Source: Glycine soja
Taxonomy: Eukaryota > Streptophyta > Magnoliopsida > Fabales > Fabaceae
Length of the DNA: 64,000 nt
NCBI RefSeq assembly: GCF_004193775.1
Contig: NC_041002.1
Coordinates: 35,251,112 to 35,315,111 of the forward strand
Direction: 5' to 3'
Shown: in pieces, positions 23,762 to 33,140 of the stretch
Layout of the letters: the number at the start of each line of letters is the position of its first letter
Numbering within the stretch: position 1 is the first letter of the stretch
Notes under the pieces: generated by a model
Told to the model about the DNA's origin: nothing
Database searches by the model: none
Seen by the model: the letters and a program-made list of their open reading frames with translations, nothing else
Program-made: the position numbers and the translations under genes

Positions 23762-23863
23762 AAGTCACAATTCTTAAAGTGACTTGTTTCTGAAGAATTT
23801 TTCAAAAGTCACAACCTTTAAGTGACTAATTTTTCAAAAAAGTCACAATCTTTTAAAGTGATT
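23762..23863. promoter_or_regulatory. Three AGTCAC / GTGACT inverted pairs upstream of the TATA box
   Basis: AAGTCAC (23762-23768) with GTGACTT (23779-23785), AGTCAC (23807-23812) with GTGACT (23822-23827), and AGTCAC (23841-23846) with GTGATT (23858-23863). The third right arm has one C-to-T change. The pairs also occur in the other LTRs. They could be paired protein sites or small cruciforms. Confidence 0.55.
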
Positions 23864-23917
23864 AGTTTTAAAGAAATTGCCAAGAGTTACAAACTTTAAC
23901 TTGAGTCATCAAATGAC

Positions 23918-23925
23918 TATAAATA
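23918..23925 (+). promoter_or_regulatory. TATA box of the 5' LTR
   Basis: TATAAATA, preserved at 28984-28991 in the 3' LTR and, inverted, at 30994-31001 in the solo LTR. Transcription would start some 30 bp downstream, placing the hairpin array in the RNA leader. Confidence 0.65.
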
Positions 23926-24087
23926 TGTGACCATGAGATGAATTTCAATAACAAGCTTATACATAATTTTCTGATTCATTTTTCTTCATCTTTGTAAAGA
24001 ATTTTTGTTCAATACTTTCTCTTCCAAGAAAAGTTCATTGTTCAAAAACTTGTGCTATTCTTCTTCTTCATTCACTTCTCCCTTTGC

Positions 24088-24290
24088 CAAAAGAATAGAA
24101 AAACTAACCGCCTGAATTCTTTTGTGTCTCCCTTCTCTCTTTCCAAGAGAATTCAAAGGATTAACGGCCTGAGAATTCTTTTGATTCTTCCCTTCCCCTT
24201 AAACAAAAGATTTCAAAGGACTAACCGCCTGAGATATCTTTTGTTTTCCCTTACAAAGATTCAAAGGACTAACCGCCTGAGAATCCTTTG
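24088..24290 (+). other. Hairpin array I: constant CTAACCGCCTGA loop
   Basis: Four units share a loop near CTAACCGCCTGA and differ in the stems. Unit 1: CAAAAGAAT (24088-24096) pairs with ATTCTTTTG (24116-24124). Unit 2: CAAGAGAATTC (24144-24154) pairs with GAATTCTTTTG (24173-24183) with one G-U pair. Unit 3: AAACAAAAGAT (24201-24211) pairs with ATCTTTTGTTT (24236-24246). Unit 4: CAAAGGA (24262-24268) pairs with TCCTTTG (24284-24290). The units recur in copies B and C. Confidence 0.75.
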
Positions 24291-24324
24291 TTCTAACACA
24301 TTGGAGGGTACATCCTTTGTGGTA

Positions 24325-24454
24325 CAAGTAGAAGGTACATTTACTTGGGTTGTTATACTGAGAACAAGAGAGGGTACATCTCTTGTGGATCAGTTCAAGT
24401 GGAGGGTACATCCACTTGGTTGTTCAAAGAGAACAAGGGAGGGTACATCCCTTA
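24325..24454 (+). other. Hairpin array II: constant GGGTACA loop
   Basis: Units have a GGGTACA or close loop and differing self-complementary stems. Examples: CAAGTA with TACTTG near 24325-24348; CAAGAGA with TCTCTTG (24365-24385); CAAGTGGA with TCCACTTG (24396-24418); CAAGGGA with TCCCTTA (24434-24454, last base changed). In copy B the first stem is longer (CAAGTAGA with TCTACTTG, 29391-29413) and the last is perfect (29500-29520). A weaker related unit with a GGA/TCC stem starts at 24303. Confidence 0.8.
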
Positions 24455-24796
24455 TGGATCTTTGCTTGTAAAGGATTTTATATGATTGAAAGAAATCTCA
24501 AGAACTGTTGGTTGCTTAGGGACTGGATGTAGGCACGGGTTGTTGCCGAACTAGTATAAAATTCTTGTGTTTGTCTTTTTCTTCCCTACTCTCTTTAATT
24601 TCCGCTGTCTACTTTTAATTGTCGCTTTTACTTTTGGTTAAGTTATTGTTTCTGTTCTTTACTTTCTTAACTTATTAGTAAAAGCCTAGTTGAATCTAGT
24701 AACATTAAGAAGGATAAAATTTTAATTAGTCAAGACCATTGATAATTAATTCAACCCCCATTTCTTAATTATTCTGAGGCCACTTGATCCAACAAG

Positions 24797-24811
24797 TGGT
24801 ATCAGAGCAGG
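24797..24811 (+). other. Primer-binding site for initiator Met tRNA
   Basis: TGGTATCAGAGCAGG, two bases inside the 5' LTR. The first twelve bases are the standard complement of the plant initiator-methionine tRNA 3' end, used by most plant copia elements. Confidence 0.9.
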
Positions 24812-24844
24812 TATCTTGAGAAAAGTTTCACAACTTCAAGATTC

Positions 24845-25903
24845 ATGACCTCCTCAAATTTTCTGTTTCCAGAAGGAAACTCCATCCATAGGCCACCTAT
24901 CTTTAATGGTGAGGGTTACCACTATTGGAAAACTCGTATGCAAATTTTCATTCAAGCCATAGACTACAACATTTGGGAAGCAATAGAGTTAGGACCTTTC
25001 ATCCCTACCATAGTAAATGAAAGTACTAGTGAAACCAATGTGAGTGCTTTAGAAAAACCTAGAGATCAATGGTTTGAGGAAGATAGGAGAAAAATTCAAT
25101 ACAATCTTAAAGCCGAAAATATCATCACTTCTTCCCTAGGAATAGATGAATATTTTAGAGTGTCAAACTGTTAAAATGCCAAGGAGAGCTGGGATACACT
25201 ACAACTTACACATGAATATGAATTATTTAGGATGAACCCTAATGAGGACATCCAAAGTATGCAAAAAAGATTCACACACATAGTCAATCATCTTGCCTCC
25301 TTAGGAAAAACCTTTCCAAATGAAGATTTAATCAATAAAGTTTTAAGATGCTTAAGTAGGGAATGGTAGCCTAAGGTAACTGCCATTTCTGAAAGTAAAG
25401 ATCTTTCCTCTATGTCTCTTGCCACTCTTTTTGGCAAATTGCAGGAACATGAAATGGAACTTCAATGTCTCAACCAAAATGAAGAGACCGACAAAAGAAA
25501 AAGAAGCATAGCACTCCAAGCCTCCTCCTCAATGCAAGAAGAAGAAGAAAAAGAAGAATCTGATAATGAAGAGGACTTCTCACTCTTTGTGAAGAAGTTT
25601 CATAAATTCATCAAAAATAGAAGAATGGAGAGAAGCCATAACTTCAACAATGGGAACAGATCCCAAGAAGTTTCTCCTACACTTAAATGCTATAAGTGTA
25701 ATCAACCAGGTCACATAAAGGCAAACTGTCCCTCAAATGAATCATGGCCCAAGAAGAATGAGAAGAAAAGCTATAAAGAAAGAAGATCCAAGAAGGCGTA
25801 TATTGCTTGGGATGACAATGACTCATCCGATGGGTCGGAGAAGGAGATCAACCTTCTATCCAAGGACTATGAAAGTGATGAGAACATCTCTCAAGAAGTT
25901 TAA
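24845..25903 (+). pseudogene. Copia-type gag with two nonsense codons
   Basis: One frame of 353 codons runs from the ATG at 24845 to the TAA at 25901-25903, interrupted only by TAA at 25172-25174 and TAG at 25367-25369. The N-terminus 'PPIFNGEGYHYWKTRM' is the conserved gag start of this lineage. 'WDTLQLTHE' and 'MNPNEDIQSMQKRFTHIVNH' belong to the UBN2-type gag core. The CCHC zinc knuckle is 'CYKCNQPGHIKANC' (about 25689-25730), in an acidic and Lys-rich C-terminal region. The product would package element RNA and form particles. The reading frame ends soon after the knuckle, with no protease behind it. Both stops can be explained by single base changes. Confidence 0.85.
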
Positions 25904-26344
25904 GTAAGAAAAACAAAAGGCTGACTTCCATCTTCAAGGATCTAGGCACTTGAATCATGAAAAAGGTAACATCAAAACCATTCTCTTTTAAATATAGTTG
26001 GTTGAAATTTTTCTTTCAATTAACTTGTTTATATGATGACTAACAAAATTTTATTTGTTTGTCTTGATTGATTGCTATGTGTTTATATGTTTGATTGAGT
26101 TATTTTCTTTCTCGAAGCATGAAGTTTATTATCAAAAAAATAGTTGATAATACCTATGATTCTAGCATGATTTTCAGTATGATATGTGAATTACTTGCCT
26201 AAAAGTCATTCATAAAGTTTTTTTTAAAAAAAATACTATTATGTCATATTTATTTATTTTCATATAAGAGTTTTTAGATATAAATTATTTTGACCCCTTT
26301 TCAAATCCTTTCACTCTAAGAATTCATTCAGCACTTAGTTTTCC
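25904..26344. other. Non-coding spacer inside the element
   Basis: AT-rich sequence between gag and the second ORF, where an autonomous element would carry pol. I see no trace of protease, integrase or RT. Confidence 0.6.
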
Positions 26345-26625
26345 TAAAAAGCTCTCTGGTAATCGATTACAGCGAGTCAGGCTAAGTGTAATTGACTACC
26401 AAAAAGATGTAATTGATTACAACGCGTCCCTGGTGCTTATAAATTCAAATTTCAGAATTCACGAACTAGAACCTCCATTTCTCTCGCGAAACCCGTGTTC
26501 CCAATTTTTCTTTCTGCCATAACTCACTCATTCCTTATCCAAATCACTTCCCACAAAGTCCAAAATTCATCTTTTTTTCATTCTCTTTCATTTCAAACGA
26601 TTGAAATTTCGAATAAGTATCTCAA
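26345..26625 (+). promoter_or_regulatory. Probable internal promoter and leader for the second ORF
   Basis: AATCGATTAC-type words at about 26350-26425 are followed by a TATA-like CTTATAAATTC near 26436. A C/T-rich leader of about 180 bp then leads to the ATG at 26626 in a good context (AAATGGCG). The layout resembles a small promoter independent of the LTR. It is inferred from sequence layout only. Confidence 0.4.
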
Positions 26626-27732
26626 ATGGCGGAACCATCAAAGAAGCGCAAAGGTTCTTCGAGTAGAAGCCAACAACATTTTGAGGCTCAGGATACTCCA
26701 ATTCCTTCCTCCATTTCCTCATCTTCATTGTTCTCATCAGAAGAACAACGTATACAGTACACAAACACCTTCTCCTCTCGTTCTATCATTGACCCTAAGT
26801 TTATAGATATGGATTTCTTTTCTGATGAGAGTTTCAAATGCATTCAAGCATTTCAAAACTCAAATCTCATTCCCTTTATGTCTCTAAAATTGCCTGTGTA
26901 TTCGGAATTGGTAAAAGCTTTTTATTCTAATCTTGAAATTCAAGAAAGTACCTTGATTTCAGAGGTTTATGGGATAAAGATGGTCATTGACCAATCCCTC
27001 TTCTATGATCTGACTCAATTGTCTAGCGAAAGCGTACCATTTGAAGGTACACTAGATGATGATTGGAAATTTGATTTTTCTATGCATGATGCCCACCAGT
27101 TGGTTTGCACCAACCAAGCGGATATGACCAGAAGGCTGCTTGCCGGTTCATTGGCTCTTGAAAGCCGCATCCTTCACTATCTTATTATTCATATCTTACT
27201 CCCAAGATCTACAAACCATGCACAGGTTTCTGAAGAAAATCTTATAGTCATGTGGGCCTTTCATACCAGCCGACAAATTGATTGGGCACATTTAGTCCGA
27301 TATCACATGCATAAAGCATTGCGATTAAATGCTCCTTTACCCTATCCACACTTAGTTACTTTGTTCCTTCAACATTTTAATATCCCTCTTGATTCTGAAC
27401 CATATATTCCAATCAAGAGATCTTTCTTGATTGGTGCTGTTGTGGTTGCCTCCTTTGGTTACCGCAAAGAGCGTGATGGCTCTTGGGTAAAAAAGGGTGC
27501 TCAACCAAATGATGATGAAGGACACTTACCGGTTAAAGGGGACTCTTCTCTCCTTCAGAGTATTTTGGACAGGTTCGATGGACTTCAAACCTATGTTGGT
27601 GAAAGGTTTGATGCTTTAGAATGACAAGTGGACACACGATTTGACGAGATGGACTCAAGGATCACAAAGGTTGAAGGAGATGTCATCTTCATTCGCACAT
27701 GCTTTGATCTACCACCACCACCATCGTCTTAG
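26626..27732 (+). pseudogene. Second ORF: 'putative plant transposon protein' family, one nonsense codon
   Basis: The frame is open for 332 codons and, past a TGA at 27622-27624, continues to a TAG at 27730-27732 (368 sense-length codons in all). The N-terminus is Ser/Lys-rich ('PSKKRKGSSSRSQQHF'). The core has 'LVKAFYSNLEIQESTLIS', 'GTLDDDWKFDF', 'LESRILHYLIIHILLPRSTN' and 'VMWAFHTSRQIDWAHLVRYH', which fits the legume family annotated as putative plant transposon protein, whose biochemical role is unknown to me. The C-terminus ('ILDRFDGLQTYVGERFDALE', then 'QVDTRFDEMDSRITKVEGDV') has a heptad-like pattern suggesting a short coiled coil, and ends in a Pro/Ser tail. It is not an RT, protease or integrase, and I see no clear signal peptide or membrane segment as expected of an envelope-like protein. 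Confidence 0.7.
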
Positions 27733-28017
27733 ACTTTATTAATTTTTAGTACTATTAGTATTTTGATTTCTAGCCGTGTATTTGGCTATATTATTATGAC
27801 AATTGAACACTTAGTATTTCTTTTAATATTTTCTTAGTATGACTGAACTTGATGTTTATGGTTTGTGATATATGACTATGTGGTTTGCATTTTAATTTGG
27901 TTTCATTCATGTTTTGCTTTATGTATGTTTTAGAATCTTTTATGTTTATTATATAAATTATGCTTTATGTGTGATTAAATTATTCATGGTTTACGCACTT
28001 TGGCCTTTTTGATGTTG

Positions 28018-28194
28018 CCAAAGGGGGGGGGGGAGAAAAATGGATATTTTAGAAATCAAGATATTATATTTTCAAAGCTTTAAAATTAAGCATAAATTCA
28101 AAAAGAAAGGGGGAGAAAGAGATGAGTGAACGGTAGAACAAAACTTGTATGTATCCTCTTGATTTCAGGATTGTCATCATCAAAAAGGGGGAGA
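28018..28194 (+). other. Multiple polypurine tracts before the 3' LTR
   Basis: Purine tracts occur at 28020-28038 (a run of eleven G then AGAAAAA), about 28102-28121 (AAAGAAAGGGGGAGAAAGAG) and 28181-28194 (AAAAAGGGGGAGA, directly before the LTR). The last is the expected plus-strand primer. Extra upstream tracts are, as I recall, a feature of SIRE-type elements. Confidence 0.75.
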
Positions 28195-28195
28195 T

Positions 28196-29859
28196 TGTGG
28201 AAGCAATGACTTCCAAGATTATTTTGATGATGTCAAAGAATCAAGAGATAAGCAACTTCCAAAGAATCAAGAGTCAAAAAGCTTCAAGAATCAAGTCTCA
28301 AGAACAATTAAGTTTCAAGATTCACGATTCAAGAACAATCAAGTTTCAAGAATCAAGATTCAAGAACAATCAAGATCAAGATTCAAGACTCAATATTCAA
28401 GAATCAAGAGAAGACTCAATCAAGATAAGTACTGAAAAAGTTTTTCAAAACATTGAGTAGCACAAGAATTTTTCACAAAATCTTTTATCAAAGAGTTTTA
28501 CTCTCTGGTAATCGATTACCAGAAGGTAGTAATCGATTACCAGTAGCCAACATTATTTTTCAAACTGATTTACAAAGCTGTAATCGATTACCAATGTTTT
28601 AAAACATTAGATTTCAAATTTCAAGAGTCACAACATGTGATAAAACCTTTTCAAATCATTTTAAACTTGTGTAATCGATTACACAATACTTGTAATCGAT
28701 TACCCGAGTTTGTAAACGTTTTGATTTTCAAATTTAAACATGAAGAGTCACATCTGTTGATGTGTAATCGATTACACCTTGATGGCAATCGATTACCAGT
28801 GATTGATTTCGAGAAATAAATTACCAAAAGTCACAATTCTTAAAGTGACTTGTTTTTGAAGAATTTTTCAAAAGTCACAACCTTTAAGTGACTAGTTTTT
28901 CAAAAGAGTCACAATCTTTTAAAGTTATTAGTTTTAAAGAAATTGCCAAGAGTTACAAACTTTAACTTGAGTCATCAAATGACTATAAATATGTGACCAT
29001 GGCATGAATTTCAATAACAAGCTTATACAGAATTTTCTGATTCATTTTTCTTCATCTTTGTAAAGAGTTTTTGTTCAATACTTTCTCTTCCAAGAAAAGT
29101 TCATTGTTCAAAAACTTTTGCTACTCTTCTTCTTCATTTACTTCTCCCTTTGCCAAAAGAATAGAAAAACTAACCGCCTGAATTCTTTTGTGTCTCCCTT
29201 CTCTCTTTCCAAGAGAATTCAAAGGACTTACCGCCTGAGAATTCTTTTGATTCTTCCCTTCCCCTTAAACAAAAGATTTCAAAGGACTAACCGCCTGAGA
29301 TATCTTTTGTTTCCCCTTACAAATATTCAAAGGACTAACTGTCTGAGAATCCTTTGTCCTAACACATTGGAGGGTACATCCTTTGTGGTACAAGTAGATG
29401 GTACATCTACTTGGGTTGTTATACTGAGAACAAGAGAGGGTACATCTCTTGTGGATCAGTTCAAGTGGAGGGTACATCCACTTTGTTGTTCAAAGAGAAC
29501 AAGGGAGGGTACATCCCTTGTGGATCTTTTCTTGTAAAGGATTTTAAAAGATTGAAAGAAATCTCAAGAACCGTTGGTTGCTTGGGAACTGGATGTAGGC
29601 ACGGGTTGTTGCCGAATCAGTATAAAATTCTTGTGTTTGTCTTTTTCTTCCCTACACTCTTTAATTTCCGCTGTGTACTTTTAATTGCCGCTTTTACTTT
29701 TGGTTAAGTTATTGTTTCTGTTCTTTACTTTCTTAACTTAGTAGTAAAAGCCTAGTTGAATCTAGTAACATTAAGAAGGATAAATTTTTAATTAGTCAAG
29801 ACCGTTCGTAATTAATTCAACCCCCCTTCTTAATTATTCCGAGGCCACTTGATCCAACA
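28196..29859 (+). repeat. 3' LTR of the complete element (copy B)
   Basis: Same ends as copy A and 1,664 bp long. Its AATCGATT words are better preserved than in copy A (for example at about 28583 and 28765). It is followed by TAAGT. Confidence 0.95.
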
Positions 29860-29864
29860 TAAGT
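29860..29864. repeat. Right target-site duplication TAAGT
   Basis: Exact match to 23131-23135. Confidence 0.95.
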
Positions 29865-30150
29865 ACCTTCTTCTTCCTGCGTCATGGTATGATTTGAAGA
29901 ATTTGGAAATCTTGAACTTCAAACTAGCTTGAGTGTGTCATTACTAAATACAAATAGGAAAAAAAAAACTTAAAATTCACCTTGTTGAGGGAGAGTTAGA
30001 GAATTACCCTTTGTTGTTGTTGGGGACAAGCCAAGAAATATCTCATTCTTGCACCATTTTTTTTCAACAAACAAAACATATTGCTTCTCAACTGGTAACC
30101 ATCGAATATATATGTCATAGATGGAAGAAAAGAAAAGTATATATCATGCA

Positions 30151-31765
30151 CAAGGTGTTGGATCAAGTGGCCTCGGAATAATTAAGAAGGGGGGGTTGAA
30201 TTAATTATTAATGTGTCTTGACTAATTAAAAATTTATCCTTCTTAATGTTACTAGATTTAGTTAGGCTTTTACTACAAAGTTAAGAAAGTAAAGAATAGA
30301 ACAGAAACTTCACCAAAAGTAAAAGCGATAATTAAAAGTACATAGCGGAAATTAAAGAGTGTAGGGAAGAAGAGGACAAACACAAGATTTATAATGGTTC
30401 GGCCACAATCCGTGCCTACATCCAGTCCCCAAGCAACCAACCGGTTTTTCAAATTTCTTTCAAGCTTGTAAAATTCTTTACAAGCCAAAGATCCACAAGG
30501 GATGTACCCTCCCTTGTTCTCTTTGAATAACCAAGTGGAGTATAACAATCCCCAAGTAGATGTACCCTTTACTTGTACCACAAAGGATGTACCCTCCAAT
30601 GTGTTGGGACAAAGAATTCTTAGGCGGTTAATCCTTTGAATCTTTGTAAGGGGAAACAAAAGATATCTCAGGTGGTTAGTCCTTTGAGATCTTTTGTTTA
30701 AGGGGAAGGGAAGAATCAAAAGAATTCTCAGGCGGTTAGTCCTTTGAATTCTCTTGGAAGAGAGAAAAAAGACACAAAAGAATTCAGGCGGTTAGTCCTT
30801 CTATTCTTTTGGCAAGGGGAGAAGTGAATGAAGAAGAATAGCACAAGTTTTTTATCAAAGAACTTTTCTTGAAAGAGAAAGGATTGAATAAAAACTTTTA
30901 GAAAGATGAAGAGAAATAAATCAGAAAGTTCTATAAAAAAACTTGTTACGAAACTTGTTGAAAGATTGTTATTAAATTCATGCCATGGTCACATATTTAT
31001 AATCTCTTGATGACTCAAGTTAAAGTTTGTGACTCTTGGCAATTTCTTTAAAACTAGTCATCTTTTAAAAATTGTGACTCTTTTGAAAACTAGTCACTAA
31101 AAAAGTTGTGACTTTTGAAAAAATCTTCAGAAACAAGTCACTTGAAGAATTGTGACTTTTGGAAATTTATTTTTCAAAATCAGTCACTGGTAATCGATTA
31201 CCATCAAAGTGTAATCGATTACACATCAACAGATGTGACTCTTCATATTTTAAATTTTGAAAATCAAAACGTTTAGAAACTCTGGTAATCAATTACAAGT
31301 ATTATGTAATCGATTACACAAGTTTAGAATGATTTAAAAATGTTTTATCACTAGTTGTGACTCTTGAAATTTGATATCTAATATTTTAAAACATTGGTAA
31401 TTGATTACATGATTATGGTAATCGATTACAGCTTTGTAAATCAGTTTTGAAAATAATGTTGGTTACTGGTAATCGATTACTACCTTCTGGTAATCGATTA
31501 CCAGAGAGTAAAACTCTTTGGTAATGATTTTGTGAAAACTTCTTGTGCTACTCAATGTTTTGAAAAAACTTTTTTAGTACTTATCTTGATTGAGTCTTCT
31601 CTTGATTCTTGAATCTTGAGTCTTGAAACTTGATTCTTGAATCTTGAATCTTGATTCTTGAAACTTGATTCTTGAATCTTGATTCTTGAAACTTTGGAAT
31701 TTGTTTAACTCTTGATTCTTTGGCATCATCAAAATAATCTTGGAAGGCATTGCTTCCACACAAGG
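30151..31765 (-). mobile_element. Inverted solo LTR of the same family with CAAGG duplications (copy C)
   Basis: The LTR is 30156-31760 on the minus strand, starting TGTGGAAGCAATGCCTTCC and ending CCACTTGATCCAACA. CAAGG lies on both sides (30151-30155 and 31761-31765). No internal sequence is present, so it is a solo LTR left by recombination between the two LTRs of an earlier full element. It has lost part of hairpin array II (two units). Confidence 0.9.
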
Positions 31766-31960
31766 AAGATAATATATTGCAGTTTCTTTTATAGATTATA
31801 TACTAAAATAAATTTTTGATATCATCTAAAATAAAATACATTATTTGTTGATATTTGGTTTTATTTTGAAAATTTGTTTCAATCTTGTCATATTTTTAAA
31901 TTCAAATGGATATTGCAAAATAAATTGTTTTAATTCTTTGTCTTTTAAGTTTTTCTATAT

Positions 31961-31962
<2 letters not shown>

Positions 31963-32027
<65 letters not shown>
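31963..32027. repeat. (TA)n microsatellite
   Basis: TA tract of about 65 bp. It encodes a spurious Tyr-Ile repeat frame. Confidence 0.95.
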
Positions 32028-32030
<3 letters not shown>

Positions 32031-32039
32031 AATTAAATT

Positions 32040-32300
32040 TTATTCTATGGATGTAGAGGAATTTAAAGATTTTTTACATTTAGAGATAATTAAAGACTTT
32101 GTAGGTGGGGAGAGGGCCGAAAACTCTTTAAATTTAGAGATAGTTGAAGACTCTATGGATGCCAGAGAGTTGAAGACTCTTTACATTTAGAAAACTCTAT
32201 GGATACTAAGAGAGTTGAAAACTCTTTGGATGTAGAGGGAGTTTCTTTGGATGAAATTGATAATACTCTACCTATGTTTTTTAGATTAGAGATGGAAGAT
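32040..32300. repeat. Degenerate short repeats around GTTGAAAACTCTTTGGATG
   Basis: Related words (TTGAAGACTCTATGGATG, TTGAAGACTCTTTACATTTAG, TTGAAAACTCTTTGGATGTAG) recur five or so times. A 61-codon frame (32199-32384) rides on it. A gene fragment is possible but I recognise no family. Confidence 0.4.
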
Positions 32301-33140
32301 AGGGAAATGCAGAAAGTAATCAGAGACATGTTAAAGATTTATCTTTCATATATTTTATTGAAATTTATGAATTTGTTTGTTTAAATTAATTTTATATTTT
32401 GTATTAATTTATTTATTGAAATTGTTGTTTTAAATACAAGAAAAAGTGGAACATTATAGAGGAATAACCACAAGCTTGGTTTTAGATTGATTTCTCTGGT
32501 TGTTTTCTTCAAACATTTGTAATATTTTATTTGTTTTGGATTATATCGTTAAATTTGTAACTAAATTTAAATAATATTTAAGTAATTTTTTTAAAAAAAA
32601 TAATTTCAATAAAAATAATAATTAATCATCAATATTATATTATACCATAATTTTCACGCGAATCGGTGTTTACTTCACCAAAAATGAGCTCCAAACATAT
32701 TCACAAAAACAAAAGCAAATTTTAAAACAGAGAAAATAATTCCCCATGTTCCCAATAATTTTTATTTCAACATTCTCATTCCCGCAACTCTTCTCACCTC
32801 CACAAGAACCACAAGCTTTTGTTTCTACCACCACAATAATGAAGTTCTAATGGCTCCTTCTCAGGTTTGACATTTTTTTTTTGAATTTGGCTTTGTGAGT
32901 TTGGTTCCACTAGATTTAATTGATATCAATTTTTATTTTTATTTTTTGCATTTTAGTTCTTCGAATCTTATTCGCGTGCATAGGCGACGTAGTTTTTTGA
33001 TTGTTTGGTTCAAACTATTATGTTTCTTTTGATTTCTCCCTTTGTTTTCTTTCAAAACCCTAGATTGTTCTTACTTGCTGTCAGGGGTTGGAAGCAAAGT
33101 TTGTAATGTTCTTACTTGCTCAATCCTAGACTGTTCCACA
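32301..33140. other. AT-rich spacer with an exon-like ATG and splice donor
   Basis: Near 32848 ATGGCTCCTTCTCAG is followed by GTTTGACA, which looks like a first exon with a donor site behind a leader rich in CCTCC and CCACC. It could be a captured promoter and first exon, given the CACTA end downstream. The support is weak. Confidence 0.2.

Larger units (their letters stand above)
23136..24794 (+). repeat. 5' LTR of the complete element (copy A)
   Basis: Starts TGTGGAAGCAATGACTTCC and ends CCACTTGATCCAACA. U3 holds a variable AAGATTCAAGAATC-type repeat (about 23165-23365), several AATCGATT palindromes and three AGTCAC/GTGACT inverted pairs before the TATA box (23918-23925). Downstream, the transcribed part carries two sets of hairpins (24088-24454). 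By eye it differs from the 3' LTR at about ten positions in some 430 aligned bases around 23390-23820. Confidence 0.95.
23136..29859 (+). mobile_element. Complete non-autonomous copia-type LTR retrotransposon lacking pol
   Basis: The 6,724-bp unit is bounded by TAAGT duplications. It has two LTRs (23136-24794 and 28196-29859), an initiator-Met primer site at 24797, a gag ORF (24845-25903), a second ORF of a different family (26626-27732), and polypurine tracts before the 3' LTR. There is no protease, integrase, reverse transcriptase or RNase H motif anywhere between the two ORFs. The primer site, CCHC gag and several A(n)G(n)AGA tracts suggest kinship with the SIRE/Maximus lineage, as I recall that group. 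The element probably depends on a partner for cDNA synthesis and integration. Confidence 0.85.

Noticed and set aside
24365..24454. Regularly spaced GGGTACA repeats resembling a small CRISPR array
   Set aside because: The variable parts are stem arms complementary to each other, the spacing is short, and the setting is a plant LTR.
24052..24471. A 139-codon open frame across the 5' LTR leader, and a similar one at 29118-29537
   Set aside because: It lies over the hairpin arrays, repeats with them, and has no protein motif; conservation is explained by the LTR itself.
24797..24811. tRNA-like sequence
   Set aside because: It is only the complement of a tRNA 3' end used as primer site; no cloverleaf is present.
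26626..27624. Envelope-like protein of a SIRE-type element
   Set aside because: No clear signal peptide, transmembrane segment or matching pattern; the sequence fits the putative plant transposon protein family better.
28149..28460. 103-codon Ser/Lys/Gln-rich frame at the 3' LTR start
   Set aside because: Produced by the AAGATTCAAGAATC-type repeat in U3; equivalent frames appear at 23112 and 31574.
31845..32036. Tyr-Ile repeat protein
   Set aside because: It is a translation of the (TA)n tract; the same applies at 50282-50464 and 50646-50849.
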